Part shown: positions 16,400 to 25,664 of the stretch, in pieces | How the letters are laid out: each line of letters begins with the position of its first letter | How positions within the stretch are numbered: the stretch's first letter is position 1 | Assembly (NCBI GenBank): GCA_963792895.1 | Contig: CAWBYA010000004.1 | Coordinates: forward strand, 1-64,000 | Direction of reading: 5' to 3' | Source: UBA6912 sp963792895 | GTDB lineage: Bacteria > Actinomycetota > Acidimicrobiia > Spongiisociales > UBA5794 | Length of the DNA stretch: 64,000 nucleotides | Notes under the pieces: model-generated | What the model saw: only the letters and a program-made list of their open reading frames with translations | Told to the model about the DNA's origin: nothing | The model's database searches: none | Program-made: the position numbers and the translations under genes

Positions 16400-17127
16400 C
16401 GGACCTTCGTGAAACGGTTCGTATCCGCTACGCAGAGGCGGCCCAGGCCGCATCCGAGTCCAGAGCCGCGAGCTGCTGCTCGTCGGACTGCTGCGGCGAC
16501 GATCAGTTCGGCTCGGCCCTGTATGGCGTCGACACTGCGGGCCTCCCAGACGCAGCGGTCGCCGCCAGCCTCGGCTGCGGGAACCCGACGGCTGTGGCCG
16601 ATCTTCGTGAGGGCGACGTGGTGCTCGACCTCGGCTCCGGCGGGGGCATCGACGTCTTGCTGTCCGCACAACGCGTCGGACCCACCGGCCGGGTCATCGG
16701 AGTCGACATGACCGACGAGATGCTCGAGCTCGCACGCAGGACCTGTGCCGAGGCGGGTGCAGAGAACGTCGAGTTCGTGAAGGGCTACATCGAAGACCTC
16801 CCAATCCCGGCCGAGAGCGTCGACCTCGTCATCTCCAACTGCGTGATCAATCTCTCCGTCGACAAACCGCAGGTGTTCGCCGAGATCGCTCGTGTCTTGC
16901 GGGCGGGCGGGCGGCTTGGCGTGAGCGACATCGTTGCCGAGGACCATCTCACACCGGCTGAACGCGCCGAGCGGGGGAGCCACGTCGGTTGCATCGCAGG
17001 GGCGCTCTCGGTCGCGGAGTACCGCGACGCTCTCGGAGCGGTCGGGCTGGAGGAGGTCGACATCATCCTCACCCATCAGGTGGCAGACGGCATGCACGGT
17101 GCGATCGTGAAGGCCGTCAAGCGCTGA
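16396..17127 (+). CDS. arsM: Arsenite S-adenosylmethionine methyltransferase
   Basis: The 243-residue methyltransferase starts at ATG 16396, overlapping arsR by ATGA. SAM-binding motif I is VLDLGSGGGIDVLL, followed by GVDMTDEML. Cysteines used by ArsM enzymes to bind As(III) are present: an N-terminal SCCSSDCCGDD cluster, LGCGNP, SNCVINL and HVGCIAG. The SNCVINLSxDK and DIVxxxxLTPxER segments are family signatures. It methylates arsenite to methylated arsenicals, a detoxification route, and is regulated with arsR. No arsenite efflux pump lies nearby. Confidence 0.93.
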   Translation: MTDLRETVRIRYAEAAQAASESRAASCCSSDCCGDDQFGSALYGVDTAGLPDAAVAASLGCGNPTAVADLREGDVVLDLGSGGGIDVLLSAQRVGPTGRVIGVDMTDEMLELARRTCAEAGAENVEFVKGYIEDLPIPAESVDLVISNCVINLSVDKPQVFAEIARVLRAGGRLGVSDIVAEDHLTPAERAERGSHVGCIAGALSVAEYRDALGAVGLEEVDIILTHQVADGMHGAIVKAVKR

Positions 17128-17193
17128 CCCGGTGACGCGGCTGAGCTCGGCTCCGGTAGCCTCGGCGTTCTGACTACGCCGAGTGGAGAGAGC

Positions 17194-18250
17194 ATGGCCG
17201 CCCGCTGGGGACAATCGATCCTGCACCGCGCAGTCTTCGTCGCCGAGACCATGTTCGACCGGGTGCGCCGCAGGTTGCGCGACCGCCTCGGTCGACGGTC
17301 TGCCCTCGAGGTGGTGCCGTACCGGACCTATGGCACAACCGAGCGCATCGAGCTGAGAGGCCGCGTCCTCGTACGGCGCGGCCGCAAGGAGCCCCAGTCG
17401 TCTGATACCTGGATCGCCAACGTGTGGCGCATGGTGCGGCGGTTCCTCACCTACGAGATGCCAGGCGTGGAGGTCGAGGCTCGGCTGGGAACGACGACGG
17501 CGACGGCGGAGACCGACGAGGAGGGCTACTTCCGCCTTCATCTCCCCGGCACCTCGGCCTCGGGGTGGATCACGGCCACACTCGAAGCCGAACGGGCCGC
17601 ACCAGCCGCAGCGCGAGGTGCTCATCCCCCCGGCGACGAGCCGGCTCGTCATCATCAGCGACATCGACGACACCATCTTGCCGACCGGGGCGAATCGGAC
17701 CGCAACGGTGCTGCGCACCACGCTGCTCGGCAACGCCCGCACCCGTGCACCGTTCCCAGGCATCGCCGACTTCTACCGAGCGCTCGTGGCGGGGTCGTCC
17801 GGCGAGGAGGGCAACCCGATCTTCTACGTGTCGAGCAGCCCATGGAACCTCTACGACTTCATGGTCGATTTCATGGATGGCTACAGCCTCCCCGCAGGCC
17901 CGATCCTGTTGCGTGACCTCGGCGTCGACCGCCACACCTTCATCCAGGGACGCCACGAGGATCACAAGCTCGCGGAGATCAACCAGATCCTCGCCACGTA
18001 CCCGCATCTACAAGTCGTGCTCGTCGGCGACATCGGCCAACGCGATCCGGAGATCTACCGGACGATCGCCGAGTTGTACCCCGGTCGGATTCGCGCCGTG
18101 TATCTGCGGGACATCGGGGCGGCCAGAGAACGTGAGGCGCGCGCGTTGGCCATCGAGGTCGAAACCGACGTCCCGGTTCTCCTCGCCGGGCACACGTCGG
18201 AGTTCCACTTCCATGCCATCGGCATCGGGCTCATCGCCGGGCCGCTCTGA
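17194..18250 (+). CDS. App1-type (DUF2183) phosphatase, frame broken by one base
   Basis: Two adjoining frames make one gene: ATG 17194 onward gives an N-terminal domain (RIELRGRVLVRRGR ... YEMPGVEVEARLG, YFRLHLPG), and the next frame gives REVLIPPATSRLVIISDIDDTILPTG to the stop at 18250. The switch lies between about 17580 and 17612 and needs removal of one base. The DIDDT motif is the catalytic DxDxT of the HAD-like App1/DUF2183 family, related to yeast actin-patch phosphatidate phosphatase. SSSPWNLYDF and GDIGQRDPEIY are also family signatures. The repaired product is about 351 residues. A lipid phosphatase role is likely by family. Confidence 0.82.
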
Positions 18251-18298
18251 TTCGAGTTCGGCCCAGCGATGAAGTCCTGCGCGTGATGGCGCTTCGTC

Positions 18299-18556
18299 TC
18301 AGGCCGAGCGGCCGAACCAGCGCTCTGCCGGGCTCGTGGTCTCGCCCTCGTTCGGGAGCAGTATCCATGCGGCGATATACACCGCAAGACCGAAGCCGCC
18401 GAAGAGCGACGCAGCCACGAAGGCCAAACGGACCAGGGCGACGTCGGCGTCGAGCTTGTTGGCAAACGCCGCAGCCACACCGGCGATGAGGCGTCCCTGG
18501 GCGGGTCGGGTGAGTCGTTCCGATGTCTGCTGCTGAGTGGTGGTTGGAGTGTCCAT
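18299..18556 (-). CDS. PspC-domain membrane protein
   Basis: The 85-residue product starts at ATG 18556; ATG 18592 would add 12 residues. It contains the PspC core: GRLIAGVAAAFANKLDADVALVR (a GVxxGLA-like start) followed by a hydrophobic helix FGLAVYIAAWILLPNE. PspC domains occur in phage-shock and envelope-stress proteins. The N-terminal Gln/Thr-rich tail is not conserved. Transcribed alone, convergent with the App1-type gene. Confidence 0.85.
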   Translation of the reverse strand: MDTPTTTQQQTSERLTRPAQGRLIAGVAAAFANKLDADVALVRLAFVAASLFGGFGLAVYIAAWILLPNEGETTSPAERWFGRSA

Positions 18557-18695
18557 ACCCGCATCGTGCAACCGATGATCGGCGGTGTCCATCAGGGGTT
18601 ACCCGGTGTGAACCCGGACGCTCTCAGGGTGATGCGGCACTGCCGGTCTCCGACTTGGCTCTCTCCGCCGGCCGGGGCCCGTTACCGTCTGTCCC

Positions 18696-19697
18696 GTGCG
18701 ATCCACCTGGACACCCACGCGGCGTGCGCTCGGCGCGCTGGCTGCATTCGCCGCCATCTTCCTCGTAACAGGAATCGGAGGCTGGGGAGCGCCGGCCGCA
18801 AACGAGCAGGCCATCGGCGAGATCTCCCGATGGTGCGAGAGGGTGAGCGGTGGGATTCTCCGCGAGCCGATCAATACGCTCGGCAACCTCGGGTTCGTGG
18901 TCGCCGGGCTGGCGATGTTCGGAACGCTGGCCCGTGATGCGGCGGTCGGCCGAAGCACGGCCAACCAATTCATGGGAAACCAGCCTCGTGCATTGCTGTA
19001 CGCATCTGCGGCGGTGTTCCTCGGCCCCGGCTCGATGGTGATGCACGGCACCCACACCCGGTTCGGTGCATGGATCGACAACGTGTCGATGGTGGCCTAC
19101 ATCCTCATCCCCTGGCTGCTGAACCTGGCTGCGCTCGGCAGGTGGAGGGAACGCACCCTGTTCGCGACGTACGGCGGACTGCTCGCCGCCTACGCCGCCG
19201 GCTACTGGTTCATCGGGCCAGACCTCGGCATCGGGCTCGACCTGTTCGGCGTGTCGATCGGCCTCTGGATCATCTCCGAAGTGCTCTTCCGATGGTGGTC
19301 GCCCGTGCTCCGCCCACTCTCGGGCCTCGTCGGCTTTGCCGTCGCCTTCGTGTTCGGGATCACGCCCGCCGACATGCTGGCGAGCCCGGGCGACTACTGG
19401 TGGGTCGTCCTGTTCTGGCTGCCCGGCCTCGTTGCCGCCCATCCGGCCGCGACGAGGCGCCGGTACGCGCCGTGGTTCTGGCTCGGGATCGGCTCATTCA
19501 TGCTCGCCTATGCCATCTGGCTGACGGGAACCGCAGAGCATGCCTGGTGCAGACCCGACTCGGTCGTGCAGGCCCACGCGCTGTGGCACCTGCTCTCGGC
19601 GTTTGCCACGTGGAGCTTCTTCATGTTCTTCCGCACCGAGCGAACTGCGCCGGTGACTGAAGACCGTGGCAGATTGGATGCCGCGGCGCACGGATAG
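18696..19697 (+). CDS. Ceramidase-like (CREST superfamily) integral membrane protein
   Basis: The 333-residue protein has about eight hydrophobic segments. Three clusters match the metal-binding motifs of alkaline ceramidases and the CREST membrane-hydrolase superfamily: CERVSGGILREPINTLGNLGF near residue 48, HGTHTRFGAWIDNVSM near residue 117 and HALWHLLSAF near residue 300. These provide the conserved Ser/His/Asp and paired His ligands of a zinc site in the membrane. The substrate in this bacterium is unknown; a lipid amide is the family guess. It starts at GTG 18696 and lies 33 bp before ferritin on the same strand. Confidence 0.75.
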   Translation: MRSTWTPTRRALGALAAFAAIFLVTGIGGWGAPAANEQAIGEISRWCERVSGGILREPINTLGNLGFVVAGLAMFGTLARDAAVGRSTANQFMGNQPRALLYASAAVFLGPGSMVMHGTHTRFGAWIDNVSMVAYILIPWLLNLAALGRWRERTLFATYGGLLAAYAAGYWFIGPDLGIGLDLFGVSIGLWIISEVLFRWWSPVLRPLSGLVGFAVAFVFGITPADMLASPGDYWWVVLFWLPGLVAAHPAATRRRYAPWFWLGIGSFMLAYAIWLTGTAEHAWCRPDSVVQAHALWHLLSAFATWSFFMFFRTERTAPVTEDRGRLDAAAHG

Positions 19698-19730
19698 CAT
19701 GGTCGGCGTTCACCCAGAGGAGGCCGAGCT

Positions 19731-20228
19731 GTGAAGCCCGAACTGACCGCAGCGTTCAATGACCAGATCACACGCGAGTTCTCGTCGTCGTACCAGTACC
19801 TCGCGATGGCAGCCTGGTTGGAGTCCCACTCGTATCCGGGCATGGCGCACTGGATGCGGATGCAGTCCGAAGAGGAGTGGGCCCACGGCAGGAAGTTCTA
19901 TCAGTTCGTGCTCGATCGCAACGAGGAGATCGAGTTGGGGCCGATCCCAGCGCCGGAGGTCGATTTCGACTCGCCGCTCGCGGTCTTTCGGAGGTCTCTG
20001 GTGGCGGAGAACGGCGTGACGGAGGCGATCAACAACCTCTACGCACTCGCCACCGAATTGCGGGACTACGCCTCACTTCCCTTGCTCGACTGGTTCGTCA
20101 ACGAGCAGGTGGAAGAGGAGTCGACCGTCTCGCAGGTCATCGACGATCTCGAGCGTGCCGGCCGCGAGGGTCACGCCCTCCTCATGCTCGACCGCGAATT
20201 GGGCGCTCGCGTTGCGGGAGTCGACTGA
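19731..20228 (+). CDS. Non-heme ferritin
   Basis: The 165-residue protein has the four-helix ferritin fold with diiron ligands: Glu in REFSSSYQYLAMAAW, EEEWAHGRKF (ExxH-like) and later EQVEEE. Length and sequence match bacterial ferritins such as mycobacterial BfrB. It stores iron as ferric mineral after oxidising Fe(II). Start is GTG 19731 with a strong ribosome site (GAGGAGG). A clear terminator hairpin follows at 20254-20280. Confidence 0.93.
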   Translation: MKPELTAAFNDQITREFSSSYQYLAMAAWLESHSYPGMAHWMRMQSEEEWAHGRKFYQFVLDRNEEIELGPIPAPEVDFDSPLAVFRRSLVAENGVTEAINNLYALATELRDYASLPLLDWFVNEQVEEESTVSQVIDDLERAGREGHALLMLDRELGARVAGVD

Positions 20229-20253
20229 GCCGGCGGTCGCATACCGCGCCGAA

Positions 20254-20280
20254 GCCCCGAGTGGCCGGAAGGCTCGGGGC
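20254..20280 (+). terminator. Terminator hairpin after ferritin
   Basis: Perfect 8-bp inverted repeat GCCCCGAG (20254-20261) and CTCGGGGC (20273-20280) with an 11-nt loop, 25 bp after the ferritin stop. No long T-run follows, as is common in GC-rich actinobacteria. It could also serve the convergent 79-aa gene. Confidence 0.7.
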
Positions 20281-20300
20281 CTCGGTTCGTGCTGTGGCCG

Positions 20301-20540
20301 CTAGAGCGGTTCGAGCACGGGGTAGTGGGGAGGTCGCATCATCGGCTCGTACCGCAGCTGATTGCACACCGCAACGAGTGTGGCGCCGGGCACGCCGGGC
20401 GTCGCGAGGACGTCCGTGCCGATCAGCGCAAGGCCGTTGCTCCGGTATACCACCGGCGGGTCTACCGGCCGAGCTCCGGCCGGTGCCACCAGCAGCAGGA
20501 GCAGCGCCAGCACCATAAGGGCCAGGGTGATCCTCCGCAT
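20301..20540 (-). CDS. Small secreted hypothetical protein
   Basis: The 79-residue product begins with a Sec-type signal peptide (RR followed by a Leu-rich helix, ending PAGARP near residue 24). The remaining ~55 residues contain one Cys and a Pro-rich C-terminus. A G-rich ribosome site precedes ATG 20540. Its upstream region holds four 11-bp direct repeats (20580-20623). No family recognised. Confidence 0.55.
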   Translation of the reverse strand: MRRITLALMVLALLLLLVAPAGARPVDPPVVYRSNGLALIGTDVLATPGVPGATLVAVCNQLRYEPMMRPPHYPVLEPL

Positions 20541-20579
20541 GTCGCACCCCCTTTCTCCCCCCCACCATGCACCAGGGCC

Positions 20580-20623
20580 GTCAGCGCTCGGTCAGCGCTC
20601 GGTCAGTGTTCGATCAGTCCGCG
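20580..20623 (+). repeat. Four 11-bp direct repeats in an intergenic region
   Basis: GTCAGCGCTCG occurs twice in tandem (20580-20590, 20591-20601), followed by GTCAGTGTTCG (20602-20612) and the more divergent ATCAGTCCGCG (20613-20623). The 11-bp period puts each copy on one face of the helix, as in arrays bound by a regulator. They lie 40 bp upstream of the 79-aa gene and just past the ABC permease stop. Confidence 0.6.
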
Positions 20624-20656
20624 ACGCAAGCGGCCGCGATGCCGCAGTGCGTGGGG

Positions 20657-21595
20657 TCACTCACGGACGAACACGGTGCCGATGGCCGATGGAGGATCGC
20701 TGGCGAGGAAGTTGCGCCAGCGCGGGTGGCTGTCGCCGAGACGACGGAACCACTGGGTGTTGACGGCCGTCAACATGAAGATCATGAGCAGGAACGGCAA
20801 AGTGTTGAGCACTTGGACGAACTCCGGCAGCTCCTCCTGGAACTGCCCTGCCGCGTAGAGGAGCCCGCGGTAGACGTAGCACGCAATGGCAACGCGAAAC
20901 GGGTGCCACCCTCCGAAGATGACGAACGCGAGGGCGATCCAGCCGAGGTTCGTGGTGAGGTTCTCTCGCCAGCCGGCGATCTGATCGAGTGACACCGACG
21001 CTCCGGCAACGCCGACGAGGGCACCGCCGATGAGGGTATAGACGAAGCGGAGCCGGTTGACGGGGATGCCGCGAGCGAACGCTGCCTCGGGACGTTCGCC
21101 GACGCCCTGCAAGGCAAGGCCCGGCCGGGTCTTGTAGATGTAGAAGAACGTCCCTAACACGAGCAGATAGCTGCCGTAGACCGACAGGTTGTGCTGGAAG
21201 AGCACGGTGCCGATGAACGGGATGTCGGCGAGTACCGGGATGTCCCATGACGGCACCTTTGGGCCGGCGCGGCCGACGTACGAGTCACCGAAGAAGAGGG
21301 CGAGCTGGCGGGCGAGCAGGAACAATACGAACCCGACGGCAATCTGGTTGAGCCGCAGCTCGATGCTCGAGAACGCCACCAGGGCGGCGATCGCCATCGA
21401 AACGACGATTGCTGCGAGGAATCCCACGATCACGCTACCGCTGCCTGCGGCGGCGGCGAACCCCACCATCGCCGAGAGCAGGATGCTCCCATCGAGCGAC
21501 AGGTTGATGACGCCGGCCTTCTCGTTGATCATCTCGCCGATCGTGGCGTACACGAGAGGCGTTGCGGTGGCGATGATGGTGGCGAGCTCGTTCAC
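20657..21595 (-). CDS. BMP-type ABC transporter permease
   Basis: The 312-residue integral membrane protein has about eight to ten hydrophobic helices and the signature of the second permease of basic-membrane-protein-type ABC importers: PLVYATIGEMINEKAGVINLSLDG near the N-terminus and PEAAFARGIPVNRLR in the coupling helix. Relatives (NupQ/YufQ) import nucleosides. GTG/ATG start at 21595 overlaps the stop of the other permease. It is the last gene of the operon. Confidence 0.9.
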   Translation of the reverse strand: MNELATIIATATPLVYATIGEMINEKAGVINLSLDGSILLSAMVGFAAAAGSGSVIVGFLAAIVVSMAIAALVAFSSIELRLNQIAVGFVLFLLARQLALFFGDSYVGRAGPKVPSWDIPVLADIPFIGTVLFQHNLSVYGSYLLVLGTFFYIYKTRPGLALQGVGERPEAAFARGIPVNRLRFVYTLIGGALVGVAGASVSLDQIAGWRENLTTNLGWIALAFVIFGGWHPFRVAIACYVYRGLLYAAGQFQEELPEFVQVLNTLPFLLMIFMLTAVNTQWFRRLGDSHPRWRNFLASDPPSAIGTVFVRE

Positions 21596-22658
21596 GCGTC
21601 ACCCCCCGGCGTGAGCGCACCTTGCGCCGGCCCATCGGCTCGAGCTGCTCGCCGGGCCTGCCAGCCGCCGATCACCAGGATGAAGAGGACGAGGATCCCC
21701 TGCATCACGCCTGCGAGCGACGAGTCGATGTCGAGCCTGAGCGAGAGCTGGGTGCTGCCGACGAGGATCGCCGCGAAGAACAGGGCAATCGGGGCGATCC
21801 ATGCCGCCCGGAATCCGGCGAGCAGCACGACGAGGATGGCGAGGAAGCCGTAGCCTCCGCTGATCGAGGGGACGAGCTTGTGGTGGAATCCGATGGCCTG
21901 CACGGTCCCGGCGATCCCGGCAAAGGCCCCGCACGTGGCAAACGCCGACAGCATCACTCGGCTGGTGGGGATGCCCATGAGGAAGGCGCTCTCCGGGTTC
22001 CTGCCCACCGCTTTCAGGCGCAGCCCATATCGGGTTCCCCTGAGCAGCACGTAGACCATGCCGACCGAGATCAAGGCGATCACGATCGCCGGAATGGACA
22101 GTCGCAGACTTCCGACCGTCGGCAACCACGCGTTGGCCGGGAACGGGTCGGTACCGCTGGTGGAGGCGATGCCCTCCGCGACCACGGGCCGATGATCAGG
22201 TAGATGGCAAGGCCGCCGGCAACGAAGAACAGTGCGACGCCGGAGAAGATCTCGTGGACGCCGAAGCGGGTACGCAGCGAGCCGGGGACGAGCGCCCACC
22301 CGATGCCGAAGCTGATCCCCGCGCAGAGTGCGGCTGCGATCACCAGCCACGAGGGACCGCCGATCTCGCGGGCCGCCCACGAGGCGCCGATCGCACCCAT
22401 GATGATCTGCCCCTCGACGCCGATGTTCCACAGGCCTGCCTCGTAGGTGACGAGCAGACCTGCAGCAGCCACAACCAGCGGCACCCATGCCATAAGTGTG
22501 TCCGCGATCTTCGTTTCGCTGCCGAACGAGCCCTCCCACAACAGCGCCAGCGCATCGAGAGGCGGTGCGTCGACGATGACCAGGAGGAGAAGGGTGACGG
22601 CGAACGCCAGGGCGACGGAGATCACGACGGAACGGGAGCGGCGCAGGAGGTCGATCAC
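21592..22658 (-). CDS. BMP-type ABC transporter permease (frame broken by one base)
   Basis: The N-terminal half reads from GTG 22658 (GTGA overlap with the ATPase stop): VIDLLRRSRSVVISVALAF, then TYEAGLWNIGVEGQIIMGA and ends in-frame at IIGPWSR. The C-terminal half continues in another frame from EGIASTSGTDPFP through NPESAFLMGIPTSRVMLSA to the stop at 21592. The switch lies near 22175-22185 and needs one added base. Together they form one NupP/YufP-like permease of about 355 residues. All membrane segments and the coupling motif are present, so the break is probably a sequence error. Confidence 0.85.
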
Positions 22659-24124
22659 TCGATGTGCTCCTTCCCGCCGATGAGGTGGCCGAGTTGTTCG
22701 GGGCTGGTGTCGGCAGCATCGACGACGGCGATGACCCTGCCGGCGAAGAAGACGGCGATGCGGTCGCTGTACCGCAGCAACTCGTCGAGATCTGCCGAGG
22801 CGAAGACGATGGCGGTCCCGTCGGTGCGACGTTCGAGGAGCCGGCCCCACACCCATTCCGCTGATTCGATGTCGAGCCCGCGAGTCGGATGCTCCATCAG
22901 GAGGAGTTGGGTCTTCTCCGGCATCATCGCCAGCAAGAGACGCTGCTGGTTGCCGCCGGACAAGGCGTCTGCCGTGCTGTCCGGTGCGCCCTTGATCGAG
23001 TTCGCTTCGATGCGGTCTCCGGCGATGCGGCGGGCACCGTCCCAGTCGACGAAGAAGCTGCGGCGGCCGCTGACCAACTCGAAGTGCTCGGTGAGCGTCA
23101 AGCCTTCGACGAGGCCCTCCTCGAGGCGGCCGGCGGGCAGATAGTGCACTCCGGCTCCACGTCGTTTTCGGTAGCCGAGCTTCGTGACATCCGACCCGCC
23201 TACGGCGATGGTGCCGGCCGTTGGAGACAACAGCCCCGCACATCCGCGAAGCAGGGTGCGCTGTCCGCTCCCCTCGAGACCGGCAAGCCCGAGGACCTCG
23301 CCTCCCGCAACCGAGAGGCTGAGGTCTTCGACGGACACGAGACGCTCGGCGAGCGAGAGGCTTGCCAGTTCGAGGACCGGGCCGCCGAGCTTCGCCTCTG
23401 GGCGGGAGTGCTCGACGAGAACCTCTCCGAACATCATCTCGACGAGGCGAGCAGTCGGCACGGGGAGGTCGGCGCCACCCACGACTCTGCCGCGGCGCAT
23501 CACCGTCACCTTGTCGCACAGACTCTCGATTTCCTCGAGCTTGTGCGACACGAAGATCACGATCATGCCGTCGGCTGCAAGGAGGCGGAGGATCGCAAAG
23601 AGCTTGTCGCGCTGCGAAGCGGAGATCCCCGTCGTTGGCTCATCGAGAATCAGAACCTTGGCTCCGAGCCACAGGAGGCGAGCGATCTCGAGCTGTTGGC
23701 GCTCGCCGACCGACAGGCTGCGAGCAAGGGCGTTGGGATCGAACGTGAACCCGTAGCGCTCGCTTGCGTTTCGGAGTTGGGCGACACCGGCGGCGCGATC
23801 GACGGCCAAGCCGCCAGGCGCTCCGAGCAGGAAGTTGTCGATGACGGCAAACGGAAGGAATACGAGCGGATCCTGGTGCAGCATCCCGATCCCAGCCGCG
23901 ACGGCATCGTCGGGGGTGCGCAGGTCGAGTGGACGGTCGTCGAGGACGATCTGGCCGGAGTCTGCGGCGTGGAAACCGGAGAGCACCTTCATGAGCGTTG
24001 ACTTGCCGGCGCCGTTCTCGCCGAGCAGCCCGTGGAGCTCGCCTGCTGCGACCTCGATGGTCACACCGTCGTTGGCGCGCACAGCGCCGAAGTGCTTGTG
24101 GATATCGCGCAGTAGCAGGCTCAT
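22655..24124 (-). CDS. BMP-type ABC transporter ATPase with two nucleotide-binding domains
   Basis: The 489-residue protein starts at ATG 24124 (MSLLLRDIHKHFGAV). The first ABC domain has Walker A GENGAGKST, signature LSVGERQQLEIARL and Walker B LILDEPTTG. The second has a degenerate Walker A (GLEGSGQRT, no Lys) and signature LSGGNQQRLLLA, which is normal for sugar and nucleoside importers of this class. It energises import by the two permeases encoded downstream. A strong hairpin separates it from the binding-protein gene. Confidence 0.92.
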   Translation of the reverse strand: MSLLLRDIHKHFGAVRANDGVTIEVAAGELHGLLGENGAGKSTLMKVLSGFHAADSGQIVLDDRPLDLRTPDDAVAAGIGMLHQDPLVFLPFAVIDNFLLGAPGGLAVDRAAGVAQLRNASERYGFTFDPNALARSLSVGERQQLEIARLLWLGAKVLILDEPTTGISASQRDKLFAILRLLAADGMIVIFVSHKLEEIESLCDKVTVMRRGRVVGGADLPVPTARLVEMMFGEVLVEHSRPEAKLGGPVLELASLSLAERLVSVEDLSLSVAGGEVLGLAGLEGSGQRTLLRGCAGLLSPTAGTIAVGGSDVTKLGYRKRRGAGVHYLPAGRLEEGLVEGLTLTEHFELVSGRRSFFVDWDGARRIAGDRIEANSIKGAPDSTADALSGGNQQRLLLAMMPEKTQLLLMEHPTRGLDIESAEWVWGRLLERRTDGTAIVFASADLDELLRYSDRIAVFFAGRVIAVVDAADTSPEQLGHLIGGKEHIE

Positions 24125-24166
24125 CCGTGAGTGACCCTCAGGCCCTGGTGGGCGCCGGCACACGCT

Positions 24167-24205
24167 GACGAGGGAGCCGCCCCTTCCCGGCGCGGCTCCC
24201 TCGTC
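24167..24205 (-). terminator. Strong intercistronic hairpin after the binding-protein gene
   Basis: A perfect 14-bp inverted repeat (GACGAGGGAGCCGC at 24167-24180; its complement at 24192-24205) with an 11-nt loop lies between the lipoprotein gene and the ATPase gene. It has no T-run. In ABC operons such hairpins usually stabilise or partly terminate the message, so the binding protein is made in excess over the ATPase and permeases. Confidence 0.75.
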
Positions 24206-24262
24206 GATTCACTATTCACGAGCGCGGCCAAGCGGTGCGGGTCGGCCTGCGCCTCGACTGCG

Positions 24263-25489
24263 TCACTCGCTGGCGGCACTGGCACCGACGATGCCCTCGA
24301 GGAGCTGTTCGGTGTACCAGATCTCAACGTCGCTGGCGGTCATGCCGTCGGCGAGCCACTCCGATCCATCCTGGTAGTTGAGCGGCCCACGGAACAGTTC
24401 GATATCGCCTGAAGCCAACCCATCGATGAACGTCTCGAGGTCGCTCTTGGCGTCGTCCGACAGTCCCTCACCGTCCAGCCAGCCGATGGAGCTCGTCGCC
24501 GCGTCGGTGATGTCGTCCCAGTCGGGGCCGAGCCACTCGAAGGTTCCGGTGAAATCGCCGTTGATGACCGACTCGGCCACGTCGAGGTAGCCCGGACCCC
24601 AGTTGAAGTAGGGCACCCCGAGGCAGACGCCTGGCGCCTCGGCGCACGCATCCTCGTAGTCGTACGGGATGGCCCACACCGCCTCGCCCGATTCGGCGGC
24701 CTGCCCGGCGCGAACGAGTGCTTCGGTGGTGTCGATGCCCGAGATGACCACATCGGTGCCCGACGCCAGGAACTCGTTCGTCACCTGCGTGGGATCGAGC
24801 GTGAAGCCTGGGATGTTGAACCAGAATCCAATCCACTTGACCTCGAATCCGAGGTCGGCGGGATTGCCGTCCCGATAGTTCTCCCAGCAGTAGCTGGCCC
24901 CGAGGTATGCGGAATTCACGAGGCGCCGAGTCTCGTCGTTGATCAGCGGCCCGAGGTACGAGATGTTCCCGGTCTGGGTCGTCAGCGCCGCTGCACAGCC
25001 CGCGATCATCTTGCCGTACTCCATGCGGCCCATGATGTTGCCCAGGTTCGTGAGGTCTGCCCGGTAGTCCTTCCCATCAGCCCATGCGTTGTCGCCGGAC
25101 GACCAGATCATGGGGACGTCCGGGTGGGCGGCGGCGGCTGCCAGGATCCCGTCTTTCATGTCGTCCGAGGTGGCAAAGACGAGTTGGGCACCCTGAGCCA
25201 CCATGTCGTCGACGACCGCCTCGATGGTGGTTTCGGGACGATCTGCGGTGTTGACCTTGTCGAGCACGATCAGCGCACTCTCAGGCAAGCCGAGCTCTTG
25301 GAGCACGTACTCGGCGGCGTCGTAGTGGGCCTGCGACCAGCCACGGTCGTTCTGGGGCCCAACCAGCAGCATCCCGATCGTGAAGTCCTCCGGCGCCGAT
25401 ACGTCATCGTCCCCACCGCATGCCCCGGCGACCAACGCAAACGCAGCCGCAAGGGCGATGAAGCTCAGCCATCTTCGAGGTGTCAACAT
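24263..25489 (-). CDS. BMP-family substrate-binding lipoprotein
   Basis: The 408-residue protein has a lipoprotein signal (hydrophobic helix, lipobox VAGAC near residue 24, then GGDDD). The mature part matches the basic membrane protein/PnrA family: IGMLLVGPQNDRGWSQAHYDA, VFATSDDM, and GADVVISGIDTTEAL-like segments. These proteins capture nucleosides or similar compounds for ABC import. It is the first gene of the four-gene operon and has a GGAGG ribosome site. The aromatic residues of the ligand site suggest a purine-like ligand, but this is inference. Confidence 0.9.
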   Translation of the reverse strand: MLTPRRWLSFIALAAAFALVAGACGGDDDVSAPEDFTIGMLLVGPQNDRGWSQAHYDAAEYVLQELGLPESALIVLDKVNTADRPETTIEAVVDDMVAQGAQLVFATSDDMKDGILAAAAAHPDVPMIWSSGDNAWADGKDYRADLTNLGNIMGRMEYGKMIAGCAAALTTQTGNISYLGPLINDETRRLVNSAYLGASYCWENYRDGNPADLGFEVKWIGFWFNIPGFTLDPTQVTNEFLASGTDVVISGIDTTEALVRAGQAAESGEAVWAIPYDYEDACAEAPGVCLGVPYFNWGPGYLDVAESVINGDFTGTFEWLGPDWDDITDAATSSIGWLDGEGLSDDAKSDLETFIDGLASGDIELFRGPLNYQDGSEWLADGMTASDVEIWYTEQLLEGIVGASAASE

Positions 25490-25664
25490 GTTCGATCCTC
25501 CTGGTGGTAGCCGGCCCGTCCCACCGCCTGCGGCGGCGGGGGTCCGAGCCGATTCAGTGCCACGCTACCCGTTGGACTCCATCGAGGTAGGGCCGATCGG
25601 CTCTCGACCGGAGGTCCGCGTCGCTCGGTCGGCGGATGGTGATCTCGATCGCCGCCAGCGGCTC

